In this document: positions 63,963 to 64,000 of the stretch, one piece after another | How positions within the stretch are numbered: position 1 is the first letter of the stretch | Layout: the number at the start of each line of letters is the position of its first letter | Origin: Portulaca oleracea | Lineage: Eukaryota > Streptophyta > Magnoliopsida > Caryophyllales > Portulacaceae | NCBI GenBank assembly: GCA_029582165.1 | Contig: CM055868.1 | Span: 23,621,891 to 23,685,890, forward strand | Direction of reading: 5' to 3' | Length of the DNA: 64,000 nucleotides | Notes under the pieces: generated by a model | Told to the model about the DNA's origin: nothing | Seen by the model: only the letters and a program-made list of their open reading frames with translations | Databases searched by the model: none | Position numbers and translations under genes: made by a program

Positions 63963-64000
<38 letters not shown>

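Noticed and set aside
1..64000. Search for tRNA, rRNA or snoRNA genes
   Set aside because: No cloverleaf with A and B boxes, and no rRNA signature, was recognised by eye; the only tRNA-related sequences are primer binding sites.

Overview
The window is plant nuclear DNA, most likely from a eudicot with a repeat-rich genome. The signs are Ty3/gypsy elements primed from initiator-Met tRNA (TGGTATCAGAG sites), L1-type LINEs with a DUF4283-like ORF1, Mutator-like elements, a Helitron, and a captured plant cell-wall gene fragment. I see no intact host gene. Every recognisable reading frame belongs to a mobile element or a fragment carried by one, and nearly all are broken by stops or frameshifts.

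Layout. 1-5308: degenerate CRM-like Ty3/gypsy element (gag, protease, RT, RNase H, integrase, 3' LTR). 5312-7500: PBS joined to an internally deleted relative. 7500-10170: Athila-like debris on the minus strand. 10333-14776: minus-strand Ty3 element with gag and protease but no RT, whose LTR carries a palindromic minisatellite. 14777-22473: start of a Tat-like element (LTR, PBS, leader, first gag codons), broken by a MULE (15153-16923, 9-bp TSD), a 3.7-kb Tekay-type solo LTR (17919-21615, 5-bp TSD) and a minus-strand LTR (22474-23297). 23298-29430: minus-strand noncoding LTR-element debris, an 88/89-bp tandem array, and a small ORF with a zinc knuckle. 29430-32490: plus-strand L1 cut inside RT. 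32491-37617: two direct copies of a 1.4-kb LTR-like block around noncoding DNA. 37618-38243: gypsy RT/RNase H fragment.

39170-54183 is the best-defined insertion, a Tekay/Del-type chromovirus with 3.1-kb LTRs and ATTAT TSDs that landed in an older LTR of its own family. A minus-strand L1 sits in its 5' LTR and is flanked by 411-bp direct repeats. 54902-55803: inverted LTR related to the 35604-37617 block. 55804-56117: L1 3' end with a (TA)n tail into which a MITE has inserted. 57338-58680 and 60582-61837: two members of one long-TIR MULE family. The second has 10-bp TSDs and carries a fragment of a fasciclin-like arabinogalactan protein gene (FLA4/SOS5-like). 62835-63957: Helitron-like element on the minus strand with three internal tandem repeats.

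How the parts relate. These genes do not form a host pathway. The window is a stack of insertions whose order can be read from who interrupts whom: Tat-like element, then MULE and Tekay LTR; old Tekay LTR, then young Tekay element, then L1; tandemly repeated DNA, then Pack-MULE. The strongest unusual signals are the 411-bp repeats around the L1, the two alternative polypurine-tract/LTR-start modules of the Tekay family, and the Pack-MULE.
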